The notes under the pieces are model-generated. The model did no database searches, was not told the origin of the DNA, and worked only from the letters and a program-made list of their open reading frames with translations. Positions 46,397 through 59,239 of a DNA stretch of 64,000 nt are shown here, piece by piece (positions within the stretch are counted from its first letter, which is position 1; every line of letters starts with the position of its first letter). The DNA lies in assembly GCF_001649575.2 (NCBI RefSeq), contig NC_051434.1, forward strand, positions 18,711,788-18,775,787. The letters run 5' to 3'. A program made the translations under genes and the position numbers. The stretch is from Kryptolebias marmoratus. Its lineage: Eukaryota; Chordata; Actinopteri; Cyprinodontiformes; Rivulidae.

Positions 46397-49018
46397 AAAA
46401 AAAAATCTTTGTTATTTAAAAACATCTTTATTTAATAAAAGTATCTTTTTCCATCGGGTCAAGTAGGAAATACACTTTACAAATACTTTACAAGTTTTCT
46501 TGTTCGACTGAAACTCGTGGATAAAACCAAGTTATAACACAAAAACAAGAAAAGTCACAAAAAAAAAAAAAACATTTCTGAATGAAAATAATTTGATGAC
46601 AGAACAGCAAACAGACGTCAGCCTTCAGACAGCAAAAAGGTAGTTTTCCAGCGTACATGGAAAAAAGCGTTCCTGGTGAGTTTTGTGAGCAGTAAACGTC
46701 AGAGAGGCTGAACGTAAGCCACCATGATGCAACATCCGTCAGTCAGTCAACAGCTTCGCATCGGGATTAAAATCCTGCAGGACGACGCGTCACTAAAGTG
46801 CACAAAAACTCAAGTTGCCCAGCAAAACGAGGAGTGCTGGTGAGATCTGCTCTTCCTGCAGAGTGCTTGGAGTTCGCTTTAGTTTATCCCTTTCTGTGAG
46901 GAAAACGAGCCAAAAATGTCATCAGAAAAATTCAGCTTAATCAACTGGTTTATTTTGTCGAAAATTTGAGAGAGAGACACACACAGAGACAGAGAGATAA
47001 AAAATATTTCTGGATTTTTCAAATTGCAAAAAAACAGTCCCTCCAATTATTATCCAATACATGCAGAACATATTTTGGGAGGAACAACTGTGTTCCTCTA
47101 TTTATGCCTCTAATAACCATTTCAGTTTAAAGCTGAATGGGGATAGGATCAATATAAAGCGAGAGGCGAATTAAAACCGCTGAAAACGTCTCCATTGTTG
47201 CTTAGGTTTTTTGGTCGTTCCTGAAAACGTCCGTATTTCTTTTCAAAATAGTTTTAAAAAGTGTCCACTTAGGAAAGCATTTAATTTTTCTCACCAGAAA
47301 TCTCCATGTCTCACTTTGTACCTTAGAAACCAAAACAACAACGGAACCATTTTTAGTTTGTTTTCTTTTCTTAATGTTTAATTTTCTGCTGATCCTGTCA
47401 CCAATAAACTTTGATCATGTGATGAAACGGTTATTAACAGAGGAAACTAGCCAACCGAAGAATTTTCTTTCCAACTCTGCTTTTTGATGTCATTAACATG
47501 AACATTTGCGCCATCTAGTGGTGCAGTGTGGGTATTTCAGGGTTTCTTTAAAAAAATGTGTGAACGCAGTTGNGGGGGGTCTTAGCTTTTGCCGTCTGGA
47601 ATTATGCTCTCCAGGTGTTGAAGAAATGTCAAGTTTGCTTTGTTTTATTATTCACACGCACCTTTAAAACACAAAAATATATCTCTTTTAGGAAATCTGC
47701 AACCCTTTTTTAATGCATAGTTATGTTGTACAAATCTTGATCACTTCAGCCACCAGCTGGTTACCTCAGCATGACTGTAAACAGTTTTGATTGTTGAAAA
47801 CTAGTTTAGCAAAACCCATTAGGCAGAGTATCTAGTATTTACTGTTAGCCTACAGAACCATTTCTTTTATTGGGACCAAAAAAAAAAAAGTTCAAAAGTT
47901 TATACTCCCGAACAAAAAGCAATGAGATGCAAAATTCCCCATGTAAACACTTTTTCCCCACCAAATGAGATACACTTTTATGACTTGTCAGCTGATCAGT
48001 TTCTGAACTAATAAACTGTTTTATTCGTTAAAAAAATAAAGAAATGTATGATTTTGAAGGACCTTTGTTCAGGATCACATATGATTAAGTCCTTAAAAGC
48101 CTCAACCACAAAAAACTGAAATAAAATGTTGCCATTTTTACACAAACAGGGCCTTTTTTTTGTTTTTCTTTGTCTATTTATGTAACTCAAGGTAACAAAG
48201 TCTAATTCCCAATATGTTGGACTGTTATATTAGCACTTTTTGAATTGTGTAGGTCAACATGCGGACAAAACTAAGTCAGAAATGACAAATTAAGAGTCTG
48301 GAAAGGAGTTGCAAGATTAAACACGTTTAAAAAAAAAAAACGTGAACAAATCATTCAGAAATGGTGAAAAAACATCCAAAAGTAAAGTGGGCTGCTATTC
48401 TTAATTTTTAGACCAACAACTGGATAAAGCACAAAAACAAACAAACAAACAAAAACAAAACAAGCTGAGATCACGGCAATGAGGGGCTGTTTATCACAAG
48501 AGTTAAAAAAAGAAAAAACCCACAACGAACACGAGGAAGAAGAAACACATTCAAACGTCTGGATTAAGTCTGGTTGCATTGGCCTTAAAAACTTGGAGAC
48601 CAAAAAGAAAAAGTGGAAGTCAGGAGTAAAATATTTAGCTGCACACCTTGGCAAACCTATTTCAAACTCTTTGGCAAGAACGATCAGCAAAATATACATT
48701 TACAATATCACACATCTTCTCATTAATATAAAACTTGAAATAGAAAAAAAAAAAAGTATAAAATTTTATGTCTCCTGCAGTTTGACATGTTACAATAAAA
48801 TGAAAAATCTTTTGCCAAAAAGTCTATATAGCAGTGCTACAAAAACCTAAGCCTTTATTTACACAGCAACACAATTCTGTGAAGGACATTCAGTTCATTA
48901 CGACACACCAATGGCTTAAACATCCTATTTACACAGATTCCAGAACCAAAAGAAAAACCTTTTAGGGACCACCTGTAAAGTAGACAATGATATTTTTTTT
49001 TTTTCTGGAGTTTCCTCG
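46397..49018 (-). other. ctdp1: Putative 3' UTR of ctdp1
   Basis: Leftward of the stop codon lie about 2.6 kb without any recognised transposon, unlike the flanking DNA. The stretch ends near an AATAAA signal at 46,427-46,432 just before the Tc1 element. Other possible signals occur on the way (near 47,644, 48,018 and 48,854), so shorter 3' ends are possible. Extent is inferred. Open frames within it, such as 48,479-48,850 plus, are antisense by-products. One undetermined base (n) lies at 47,573. Confidence 0.5.
46427..46432 (-). terminator. ctdp1: Polyadenylation signal AATAAA, probable distal site of ctdp1
   Basis: Read on the minus strand these six bases are AATAAA, with T-rich sequence further downstream. 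It is the last such signal before the Tc1 element begins on the left. Use as the actual cleavage signal is inferred. Confidence 0.4.
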
Positions 49019-49202
49019 TCACATAAAATCATTCAGCTCGGCCTCCAAGGCGGCGGCCATCTCGTCTGCCTCCGAACTGCTGCCTTCTTCTTCCTCGTTG
49101 GAGTCTTTGGAGGACTCGGCGTAGTCGTCCCCATCCTGCTTGTTCTTGACGTCGTCTGCGTCCTCTTCCTCTCTCTCTTCGTCGTGCTTACGTTTGTGGC
49201 CC
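49019..49202 (-). CDS. ctdp1: FCP1 phosphatase (CTD phosphatase), last coding exon
   Basis: This exon encodes the final 60 residues of the nuclear phosphatase that removes phosphates from the C-terminal domain of RNA polymerase II's largest subunit and binds TFIIF. It starts GHKRKHDEER, continues with a long acidic-serine tract (NEEEEGSSSEADEM) and ends ALEAELNDFM then TGA. This matches the conserved end of vertebrate CTDP1, which interacts with TFIIF. The acceptor TCTTCCAG lies directly before 49,202, and the exon begins with the third base of a split codon (phase 2). The catalytic FCPH domain and the BRCT domain are on exons to the right, outside the window. Confidence 0.9.
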
Positions 49203-49489
49203 CTGGAAGAATGACACGGAGACGGTTTAGGAAGCAGACAAACAGCCAGAGTTAAAGCTGGCAGATTCCAACATAAAATCCAGTGAAAGACAGACTGTGT
49301 TACCAGAACGCAAATGAGATACTATTTACCAACTCACCAGTTAAAGAGATGGGAAACATTTGCTACATTCTGGAGTTTAATTGAATGTTTTATTTGATTC
49401 TAAGTAATATTTCTGTATAAAATACTTCGGAATTATGGAGTTAAAGGGAGGGAAGAACATTTTACATAATTAAAAAAAAAAAAAAAACT

Positions 49490-50480
49490 GAAAAATGGTG
49501 GGTTACCAACTAAAGACAAGACTTCGTAGAGCCACCTTTTGCAGCAGTTAAACCAGCAACTCTCTTTCATGACGAATCTGACCACTGGGTTTTTTTTTTT
49601 TGGATGGGTGCTGTTTGTGTCCAGCAATCTTTAAATCAAACCAGAGATTCTCAGTTGGACTGAGGTCTGGACTTTTACTGGACCATTCCAGCACCTTTAA
49701 CTGGTTTTCCTTAATCCACTGGAGTGTTACTCCCTTTATCTTCTCTTTAACTCTGACCAGTTTCCCAGCCCATGCCGATGAAAAACCTCCCCACAGCATG
49801 ATGCTTCCACCACCATGCTTCACTGTGGGTATTGTGTTGACAGCACTATGAGGGGCGTTAGGCTTTTTGCAATGGTTTTTGCCTTTTAGTAATGGTTTCT
49901 TGCTTCTATTCCATAAAGCCCAGCTCTGTGCAGCTTATAGTCGTCCTATGAACAGATAGAAGAGCTGCCCAGGGTTATTTTTGGTCTTCTGGTAGCTTCT
50001 CAGATTAATGCCCTCCTTACTTGGTCCTTGAGTTTTGCTGGACCCTCTCTTGGAAGGTCTGCTGTGGTGGCATCATCTTTCCATTTTCTAGTAATGGATT
50101 CAATGAAGCACTGTTGGATGTTCAACAAACCAACTCTGATCTGTATTTCTCTACAAATTTGTCTCTGACCTGTGTGGAAAGTTCCTTGGTCTTCATGATG
50201 TCTCTTGCTTGGTGGTAGCCCTTACTAAGAGGTGATGAACTAATGATGATAATAATGTAATAATATAATGTATACTGAAATAATTTCATACTGAGGTAAA
50301 TAAATCGTCCCATGTGGATTCTAATGTTGTAGCTTCTGAAAGTAATGGTTCAGGCTTCAAAACAAAGAGGGTGAATACATATGAATACCCTCTTTTTGAG
50401 TTTATATGTGTCAGAATTATTTAAAAACAATTTTTTCCATTATACGTCACTAATTTGGAGCCTTTATTGTTGAGATATCA
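49490..50480 (-). mobile_element. Tc1-type transposon relic
   Basis: On the minus strand a transposase fragment (49,548-49,823) reads KHGGGSIMLWGGFSS then KVLEWSSKSPDLSPTENLW, matching the DDE domain of Tc1/mariner transposases (the D of SPDL is the second catalytic residue). 'agccaccttttgcagc' (about 49,529) and 'gggtgaatacatatgaatac' (about 50,369) mark the ends of this Tc1 type. Several frameshifts and a gap break the gene. It lies in the ctdp1 intron, same strand as ctdp1. Confidence 0.75.
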
Positions 50481-51834
50481 CTTATAATTAAACTAAATAA
50501 TTCAAATACTAACTTGCAATCTACTGTAAATGAGAATCACATACGAAATTACCAAACATTTTACTCTTCATCAAGATAGCATGCAACAAGCGGCCAATTA
50601 CAACTTTCACCCCCAGCTGAAGATGCTCACAAAGGATTGACAGGAGCTGCTGGAGATGTAAAGAGCCTCAAAGACGGCAGCACTGCGGCAAGGACAAATG
50701 GATTCAGAACCATGCGAGATTTAATTGGAGACAAATTAAAAACCAAGGAGAAGGTGGAGGAATGGGGTAAGGGGTGGGGTTGGCTCTGCATGGTGAGCAA
50801 AGACGAAGGAACGGGGCGTTGACCAACTTTGGGAAAAGATAAGAGGAAAAAAAGCCCCACGATGGTACAAAGATGTCACAATAAAGTCAGAGTGATCCGC
50901 TCTTATGAAACGCAGCACGAGAGAACAAAAACAAACTTCTGACAAAGTGCAAATTAAATTAGATAAACACAGCACGGATCATAAATTCATAAACCCACTG
51001 TTAGTGCGCTAATAAGAAAACCAGACACTATATTTGCAAAATTATTCATTAACACCATCTAACCTGTTGACCAAGGCTAAACATATGAGTTCAAGTGATA
51101 AGAATTCTGTAATCTCAGTCAGAAAACAAACTTTCGACAAACTTTGCTTAAGAAAGAACTAGAATGAAGACGCATCTGTGTGTAGTTTTACCACCTAAGT
51201 TGTGTGCTAAAAACGGGTGTCTGAACAGGAGCAAACAGTTGTGTACTGCAGACACATTTCAAAGCAGATGTCTGCTGTGTTTCTGCAAACAGGGCTCTCA
51301 CAGATAATCATAAAACTAGAACAGAAGAGAAAAAAAAATATTCCACAGTTTTCGGTGGCAAAAGGCATCTTTGATGTGGCTGCAAACATGCCATGCTTCT
51401 TTCCACTCCAACTTTCCCAGTGGCATCCTCCACAGAGTGGCTTATTAGTGTGATGCTAATGAGGTATGCAGGGGTATCGCATGGTTGTTGTGGAGGTCTG
51501 ACACGGGCTCTGCAGAGAGAGCCCCTCTCATTAGACCAGGCTGCTGTCAGACAGCCTCGCTAACCTCCCACAACAGCAACACGGCGTTCATTAAAGGTCA
51601 GATGTTGACTAATATCAACCGAGAGGACTGGTGACATGCCTGTTACAGTGAAACCCCCTGTGGACCGTGTGGTGTATGTACAGAAGGGAAAAAAAAGAAA
51701 GATTCTGTTTGTCTCAACAGAAAAACAACAACAACTCTGAGTCTTTGAATCGTCAAGAAGATCCATTTTTGAAACCACAACACAAAAGATGACTTACAGT
51801 AGTTATTAACTATTTATTTGACAGCAAGCACAAT

Positions 51835-52850
51835 TTCAAGGGTGCCAAAGTAGCTACTGCCAAAAGTTCCAACATATGTCAACTTCCTTCTCTAAAGCCC
51901 AATAGTAAGTCAGTATTTATTTTTGTAATGATGTACGATTACAGAAAGGTCTGCACTCTGATTTTATAAACTGTACAAAAAGTGTGAAACGAACCAAGAA
52001 GAATAACTGGCATTACCAGTTTCATTAGGGTCACAATAGTGATTACAAACTTGTGTCTCTCACTCCCAAACAGCAGTCCTAATAAGACAGACAGACAAAA
52101 ATGTTGACTAAAGAGTAAGCCTCAGACAGAGTGAGACACTGTTCGAAAACTATCAATTGTACTGATAACAATTCCTGAACCATAAGTGGCAGAAGTGTTT
52201 GTTGTCACAAGCCAATCTTAATATGGCACCAGGAGGCACAAGAAGTTAAAAAAGACCCTACACTTTAAATTTTAAGAGATAATTTTAAGGTCAGATACAA
52301 TGGAAGACAATGAGAGTTTGGGTGTAGTCCCTGCACTCTTGTGGGATTGGGGAAAAAAAAAATCTATATCAGTGAGAACTGGGTGAAAGAAGACAAAAAC
52401 GCCTGTTTTAATGTATAAACTGTATAAGAACTATAAAGACTGCAATCCCTGCAAAGTTATTGTATGTGAAATCGTCACACTCCAAGTTGAATATTTTGTG
52501 GCAAAATCTTAAAAAACTAAAAGATATCAAAACGCCAGTTCTGTTATGTAAAGTCCAACTTTCTGTGAGTAAATTGAGAAATTCGAATGATGTTTTTACT
52601 GTGAAGTATATCTAAGCTAGACACTTCCAAGAAGGGATGTTTCTTTAAATTTGATTTGCCGAAATCCCATGGCTGTACATATATAAAAAATTTTTGTATT
52701 TGTTTTTAAAAAATATCCTGCAATCAAACGTCATAATGCACATTTTATGATGAGGCCAAGATGACTTTTTCTAAAACTGCAGAAGTAAATCAAAAACTGT
52801 GATGGAAATGGAAAAAATACAGCTGAATAGTTATAAGGGTGCTTCAGTGT
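51835..52850 (-). repeat. Repeat family A, most complete copy (reverse)
   Basis: About 1 kb in length, with all family-A landmarks in order: 'caagggtgccaaagtagcta' (51,839), 'gaagacaatgagagtttgg' (52,303), 'aactgtataagaactataaa' (52,419) and a 'gaagtatatctaagc' stretch (52,603). 'gctgaatagttataagggtgc' (52,822) follows. AAGGGTGC is present near both ends in direct orientation. The best copy for defining the family. Confidence 0.65.
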
Positions 52851-53659
52851 TTACACTTAATAACAAAATTCCGAATGCACTGCCATAGCATTTTGCTGCC
52901 TGAGCCCCAGCAATAGTGTGTGCACATATATGCATTTTACTCCCAGCCCCAACCCACCACCCTTCTCCTGTTTCCAAATATTACCAGTGGAGGCAACAGG
53001 GGGTGGTGGTGGGGTGAGGGCCCCCTGCAGCGTTTTGCTTTGCATCATTACATCCAGTCTCTATCATCAGCTATTAATCCAGCCACCCACAGATACAAAC
53101 ACAGGAAATACTTCCATCGTGTTCACTCATGTCAGCTGCTAAATGTGTTTAGGATGTAATTCACTTTTATTTGATCTCTACCTGCTTCACATGCTGGGAA
53201 AAACATTGTGACAAAGGCAGAAGCTTGTGGTTTACTAGTTTATTAGGTTTAGACACGTTCGTAAAAATGCTACAACCAAGAGGATCTCTAACTTTTTATG
53301 GCACCTCTAACACGATTAGTCCTAGCCCATCTTTTACTTAGGTGTTATTCAGTCAGGGATTTAGGCAGGGTAAAGCAATAATGCTTAAATAAAAAAAAAT
53401 AAATGTGTGGATACGGGAGAAGTGTTGCTTTCGTCTGGTTTGTGAAACAGTCGACTCCATCTGTGCAGAGTTGATATGGTGGCCATGGGAGTTTGATTCT
53501 CCAGTGTACGGGTGCATCTGGATATGCTCATGTTACCCAAAGCTTTCTTTAGAAGTGCTGTCAGGGTCACTCATAAAGGCTATCTGGTCTCTATATAACC
53601 AAAGTGAGAGCTGTGTCTGTGTTCTTTGCACAAAGTCGAGTTCGTGGCTGGTGTGAGTT

Positions 53660-53830
53660 TGACTTAGTTACAGCTGCCCCTTGTCTCGGATCCCAAAGCG
53701 TTCCCTGGCCAGAGAAAATATAAAGTAGGATGTCTCTGGAAAACCTCCAGAGAGAGGTGCCCAGGAGGTATCCAAATCAGATGCCTGAACCACCTCGACT
53801 AGATATACAGAAGATGGATGGAGGTAGTTA
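53660..53830 (-). mobile_element. LINE 3' end fragment (reverse)
   Basis: Contains 'tcggatcccaaagcgttccc' (53,688), 'gaggtgcccaggaggtatcc' and 'gcctgaaccacctcgac', the reverse complement of the WFGHLIR to WERLGIP region seen in plus orientation at 56,890-57,010. Confidence 0.65.
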
Positions 53831-56149
53831 GCTGAAACACTGCTTTCCGAAGAAATCAGTTCACATTCTACTGACAAATTTAGTCAAATGTTATTTGTTT
53901 CTAACTGCTCTTACAATGAAAACATAAAAATGCTAATCCATTGCAGTAAAATCTTTCTGTTTTAACCAGTTCAGGTAGAAAAGTTAAGAGTTGTCTCTCA
54001 AGCTAAAGGATGGGAGTCTAAAACCCACCCGTGGGCTGGGATGAGAGATGAACGTAAAAGGGTCTGTCAGTTTGTGAGACACGATGAAAGACTTGTGGAA
54101 GGTGGACCGCTTGGTGATTGAAAGGTTCCTCATTATTAAGTCTTGGATGCTTCACACAGAGAGAGAGGGAGTTCAGGTGATGAGCTCTTAGGTCGCACGT
54201 GTTTTATTTAAAATTCCTCATTACTGGAGCGCTCATTGGCCAGTACATTTGAAGCTGAATCTGTGAAAGCCCATCAGCAATTCACAAGTTCTGCTGACAA
54301 TTAACTGCAGTGTTCAGGAAAAAAAACAACTTTTGACTGATGTATGTTTTTCTTTTTTTATTTCAAACTGGAGAAGCCACATCATTATACATAAAGCAGC
54401 TGTAAAACATGAACAGTTAAATGTACTGAGCCCCAGAAGAGGAAACACTTTGTATCTGGCAGCTGTTAATGACACAAAAACAGTTGGAAGCAGCCAGGTA
54501 GCATTCATTTAGAGGAGATTTATGGACCATCATTTTAGGGAAAAACGAAATGAGATTTCTTCTGAGTGTGTGCACTTTTCCAAATCCAAACCTCTTGCCA
54601 GGTGGTTTGAAAAAAACAACAACAACCTGTGCATGCAATTCAATTGCTTTGTGCATTTCTCACAAAAAATGCCAGAACTATCAATTAAGAGGGTACAAAA
54701 GGTAATAATGTGTAAGGTGTTATTACAGACACAGGTGTTGAAGTCATTGCTCTGAGATGTAATTAGCTCCATGTATTGTGGGAATATGATTGCATTAAAG
54801 GTGTCAGGAGGGCATACTAGAGTGTCTGCTGGTAAACAAACAGCCTGCAGCTTCACAAATCTCAACACATCATTAGACTTACATGAGGGACACAAATGGA
54901 ATAATCTAAGACAGGAAAGATGCATCTGCCCACAGTAGAGATGTAAATGTATGAGAGAAGGTGCATCAACACATAGGACATGAATGTGACCCAAGGGAGC
55001 ATTCAGATAGACTGCACTGGGAAAACCTTCATAGAAAGGACAGTAACTTTTACTCCTTGTATTTAGTTCCAAGACTACATGCTCCAAAGGCATCCCCTGC
55101 CCTAAAAATCAAGGACTTCTCACAGCTCTCTCTTTCAGAGGGAGGGATGAGCTAGGGGGCAGAAGGAGTGAAATGGCAAAGTGAGCTAAGAAAGAGGAGG
55201 AAACTGAGCACAGAAGACAGAAGGAGGAAGCAATAAAATAAATAATGGAGTAGACTTGCATGACCAAGACTAAATCTGATTTATTTCTTTGGACAAAAAT
55301 GGGAAAGACTTTTTACTGCCTCATCTGAAGACACGAACAAAAACCCTGAGAAATGACGGAGACAAAGATCAATATTGGATCATTCCACACAGTTCTGTCA
55401 TTTTCCAACCAAACAGGCCATTCACTGTAGCTATGAAGACCTACAGTATCTAGTCTTTACTTTGGGAAAAGGGTGAATGTGACAAATTTTTACTTTTAAC
55501 AACTGACTAAAAAAGGACTCGGCAGAGGGCAGGAGGGATACTACTCCATGGTATGGTTTTCATTTGGCTTCCACTCCACCACTGTGTCAAATCTTTTACC
55601 AAGGACACATGCTTCACCAGCTTCATATGTTGAGAGCCGATGAGCAGTAGTTATCCCACTGTTTTCACACAGATCTGAACTTATGAGTGCCAGTTTTGTT
55701 TAACAGTGGGTAAAAAACAATGATGAATGAAAGCAATGTTTCAAGGAAACAAGAAATCTACTGAGAGAATAATGGCCCTTAAAAAAATGCTCACACGCTG
55801 ACAAAATCACTTTTGAGACTGCAGGCTTTTAAACCCCACTTGTGACAAATACATGGTGACAAGGATTTAAAGCAGGATGCTCACAGTAGAGAAATTCAAT
55901 ATGCTTGGAGGAAGTTGTCAATCAAAGCGGAGCTCACTGTCGGCATTCCTCTTTTCACTCATAATAATAGAAAAGTCGGAACAACAAAATGACATTTAAT
56001 TTACAGTGCACCGCTATTTTATCAGTTAAGCAGCTCTGGCTTTGTGAACAAGTCAGTTAGTTATAATTATATAGTTTTATCCACTGTTCGGAACAGTGGA
56101 AAGGTGTTGTTTAAGTCGCTTGTCTCAGGATCTCAGGGTGTCTAGTTTA

Positions 56150-57118
56150 AGAAACCTCAGTGTTAGCTCTGCTGTTTGCAGATGATGTTGTTCTGCTGGT
56201 GTAATCGAGCCATGCCATTCGGCGTTCTATGGGGAGGTTTGCAGCAGAGTGGGAAACAGCCAGATTAAGAGGTCATGGTTCTCAACTGGAAAAAGATGTA
56301 ATATTCTCTGGTTAGTGGTGAGTCTTTGCCTCGAACAACAAAGGAGTTCAAGCATCTCGGAGCCTTGTATAGGAGGGCTGGCAGAATGGAGCAAGAGATG
56401 GATCTCACAGTATGGGACTTTGCCCGCAGTAATGAGGGTGTTGCTCTGTTTTGTCGGGGTAAAAGAGAAAAAGAAAAAAAGAGCTGGGCTAAAAGACGAG
56501 TTCCTAATTTACTGGTGCAATTACTGGTTCCAACTCTCACCTGTGGTCACAAAGTATAGCTCAGTGGTGTCCAATACTGGTATCTTAGGGCAACCATCTT
56601 GCAAGTTTTAGATGTTTCTCTGCTTTGACACACCTGATTTGAATGAATGAGTGGCTAACAGGGTTCTGCAGAACTTGAACACCTACTGGGGAGAAAAAAC
56701 TAAAACATGCAAGATAGTGGTCCTCAAGGATAAGGATTAGGCACTACTGGTATAGATCATGACTTAAAAAAAGATTTCAGATACAAGTGTCTAAAATAAG
56801 CTTCCTGTGCTGGAAGACAACCTTAGACAAAAGGCTAAGGAGTTTGGACTAGAGTCACTGCTCCTCTGCATCGAGACGTTGGTTGAGATGGTTTGGACAT
56901 TTCATTAGGATGCCTCCTAGGTGCCTTCCTCTGGGAGGAGAATCTAGTGAAGAACTCACTGGTGGTATGTTTCTTCTCTGGCCAAGAACATCTTTGGATC
57001 CCTCAGGACAAGCTGGAGAGTGTTTAAGGGAAGAAAAATGCCTGGATTTCCCTCCTGGACCTGTTGCCTCTGCAACCCGACCTCGAACAAGTGAAAGAAA
57101 ATGAATGGATGGATGACA
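56150..57118 (+). pseudogene. LINE reverse-transcriptase relic with hAT insertion
   Basis: Starts with 'gcagatgatgttgttctgct', encoding the FADDVVLL active-site box of LINE reverse transcriptases (about 56,178). After a degraded middle (KEFKHLGALY near 56,340) it continues past a hAT element to RWFGHFIRMPPRCLP (56,886) and ends with ATGG repeats at about 57,100-57,115. It is frameshifted throughout. Same LINE family as at 32.1, 39.5 and 58.5 kb. Confidence 0.75.
56562..56749. mobile_element. hAT-type miniature element with 8-bp target duplication
   Basis: The ends CAGTGGTGTCCAATACTGG and, in reverse complement, CAGTAGTGCCTAATCC are inverted copies. The flanks are GTATAGCT (56,554-56,561) and GTATAGAT (56,750-56,757), seven of eight bases equal, as expected for hAT. 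It is 188 bases long and inserted in the LINE relic. Related to the element at 43,483-43,696. Confidence 0.8.
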
Positions 57119-58499
57119 CTGGCTCTGCTGGACACCATTAAAACTTTTTTCAGCCAATTCTACATATTGAATCTGCCTTAGGAAGATCACTAATTGGTTG
57201 GTTAGTGTACATCGGTGTTAGCACAAGAATCTTTGTAATGTGTTCAAACACAATTCCTGCCTCACAGTTAGTAGAAACCAAAGACGACATAGCAGGGTGG
57301 CCTGCTGTCATTACTTGTTCCTCGAAACTGATTTGATGAAGAGAAAATTAGATTGCATGGCCATCAGTTTCAAGGAAACTTGAATCATTTTCCAGGTCTT
57401 ATTTTGTTTCGTTCTTTCACTCTTCTGTAAGAGCTGAAACGATCTGTATTCCTGATGAATTTTCATCATGAACTCAAAAAGATTTCCTCCCAACACAGAA
57501 CAAAAAACAGAAGGCAAAAAAACAAACTCTGCTTTCTGAAAGATTGTGATTATGAATGTCAACTAAAATTTGCATGAAGCTGCAGCACTTAGAGTTACAC
57601 ACAAAGTAACTCTGAAATAATGAACTACCATCCTTTGTGTTGCTATTCCCCTGCTGTTGCTCAGAGTACAAACACCATCTGTGGAGGCACAAAGGAGAAA
57701 TTTCCTACAAACATGACAAAAATCTGACAGAATTGGCAAACAAATAGTCTCTGGAATTGTAAATAAATGTACAATCCAATGGCATCTTTTAACAAATGTG
57801 AACAAGGGGAACAAATACAGCAAGACTAAGCTACAAATAGGAATGCTGCCAATGTGTTGCAATTAATAAAAAATACATCAGCTGACACATGTCCGGTGTT
57901 TTACTGGTTTTAATTCTATTTAAGCCTTAAAACAACTCCCTGGAGGTCAATAGCTGGTTCTTTGGCTGCAGAATGTTCCATCGTGGTAATAAATCTGATG
58001 AAATCATTAAGAGTGGACTGAAACAGTATTGAGTGGGCAGTTAAAAATACCTAAAAACAGCTAAGAATGTTTATTGTCTCACAGAAGGAAATTGTATTTT
58101 TTGTAATTCACACTGGCAGCTTTTTTTAAAGTCAGCAGCATTATGTGGCTTACAAATGAGTAAAGGAGAATCAATATCATGCAACTTTAATTACCAGAGC
58201 CAGTTCTTTTACTCGGATTTTACCCTTAAATGGAGTTTAATGAGCAGAACTTTAATGATTACCAACGGAGTGTGTTTTTTTTTTTTTACTATGCTTTGTG
58301 CTTTCTAATATAGCCTTCAAGCACACGCCGTACAGTTCCTTTAGACTTGTTCCTCCTTCACACTAACACCTGGACATAATTACTGCACAAAGTAAAAGGG
58401 AACTTTAAAGACTTGTATTAAAATCAAATAAACAATTTGTGATTTATTCAACTACTTTTTACATTGAATAAAAGTTAACGTAGAGATCAAGGTGTTTGC

Positions 58500-59239
58500 T
58501 TTGAGTACTTGAGGGTCTTATCTGTGCTCAGCAAGTGATGTGGTCCTGTTGGTGTTTTCAAGCCATGACCTTCATGCTGCACCTGGAACAGTTTGCAGCA
58601 GAGTGTCAAGAAGCCAGGATTAGAGTCAGCTCCTCAAATACTGAGTCCATGGTTCTTGAGCAGAAAAAGGACTTTTTCTCTCTGGATTGGGGATGAGTTA
58701 CTGCCATGAGCAAAGGAGTTTAAGTATCTTAGTGTCTTATCCCTGAGTGATGGAGTGAGAGATTGACTGGTGACTGATGAGCCAAAAGACAAAGGTCTCT
58801 TTACAAGTCCATCAATGTTGCAACCCTCACCTACGGTAACAAGTAACTGACATTGATCAAAAGAAGGAGATCCCAGATACAAGCAGCAGAAAATAATTTT
58901 CTCCACGTGGTGGTTAGACTCAGACAGAGGACGAGGAGCTTGACCTTTGAGAGAAACTTGAAGTAGAACTGCTGGTTATTTGAATCAAAAAGAGTCAGTG
59001 GAGGTGGTTAAAGCATCTGATTAAGATGCCTCCTGGTTTTAGTAGGTGTTTTGGGAATGTCCTTTTGGGAGGAGACCTCAGGGAAGACCCAAAACCTGCT
59101 GGAGGGGTTATATGTCCTTTTTGTCCCTACAAGACGTAGCTAGGGAGAGGGATATCTGAGCTTCTCTCCTTGATGCCTCCACAAACTGAGCTTGGATAAG
59201 CGGTTGAAAATGGATGGATGGATGGATGGATGGATGGAT
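58500..59239 (+). pseudogene. LINE reverse-transcriptase relic with ATGG tail
   Basis: 'gcagagtgtcaagaagccagg' (58,597), 'gagtttaagtatcttagtgtc' (58,716) and 'ctcacctacggtaacaag' (58,825), with 'ttgggaatgtccttttgg' later, follow the order of the C-terminal part of the same fish LINE. It ends in a clean ATGG microsatellite (about 59,209-59,239). No intact frame. Confidence 0.7.

Noticed and set aside
47573..47573. Undetermined base (n) before a G run
   Set aside because: A sequencing or assembly ambiguity in the putative ctdp1 3' UTR, not a biological signal.
48479..48850. 123-codon lysine-rich plus-strand frame
   Set aside because: A-rich stretch antisense to the inferred ctdp1 3' UTR; composition explains the openness.
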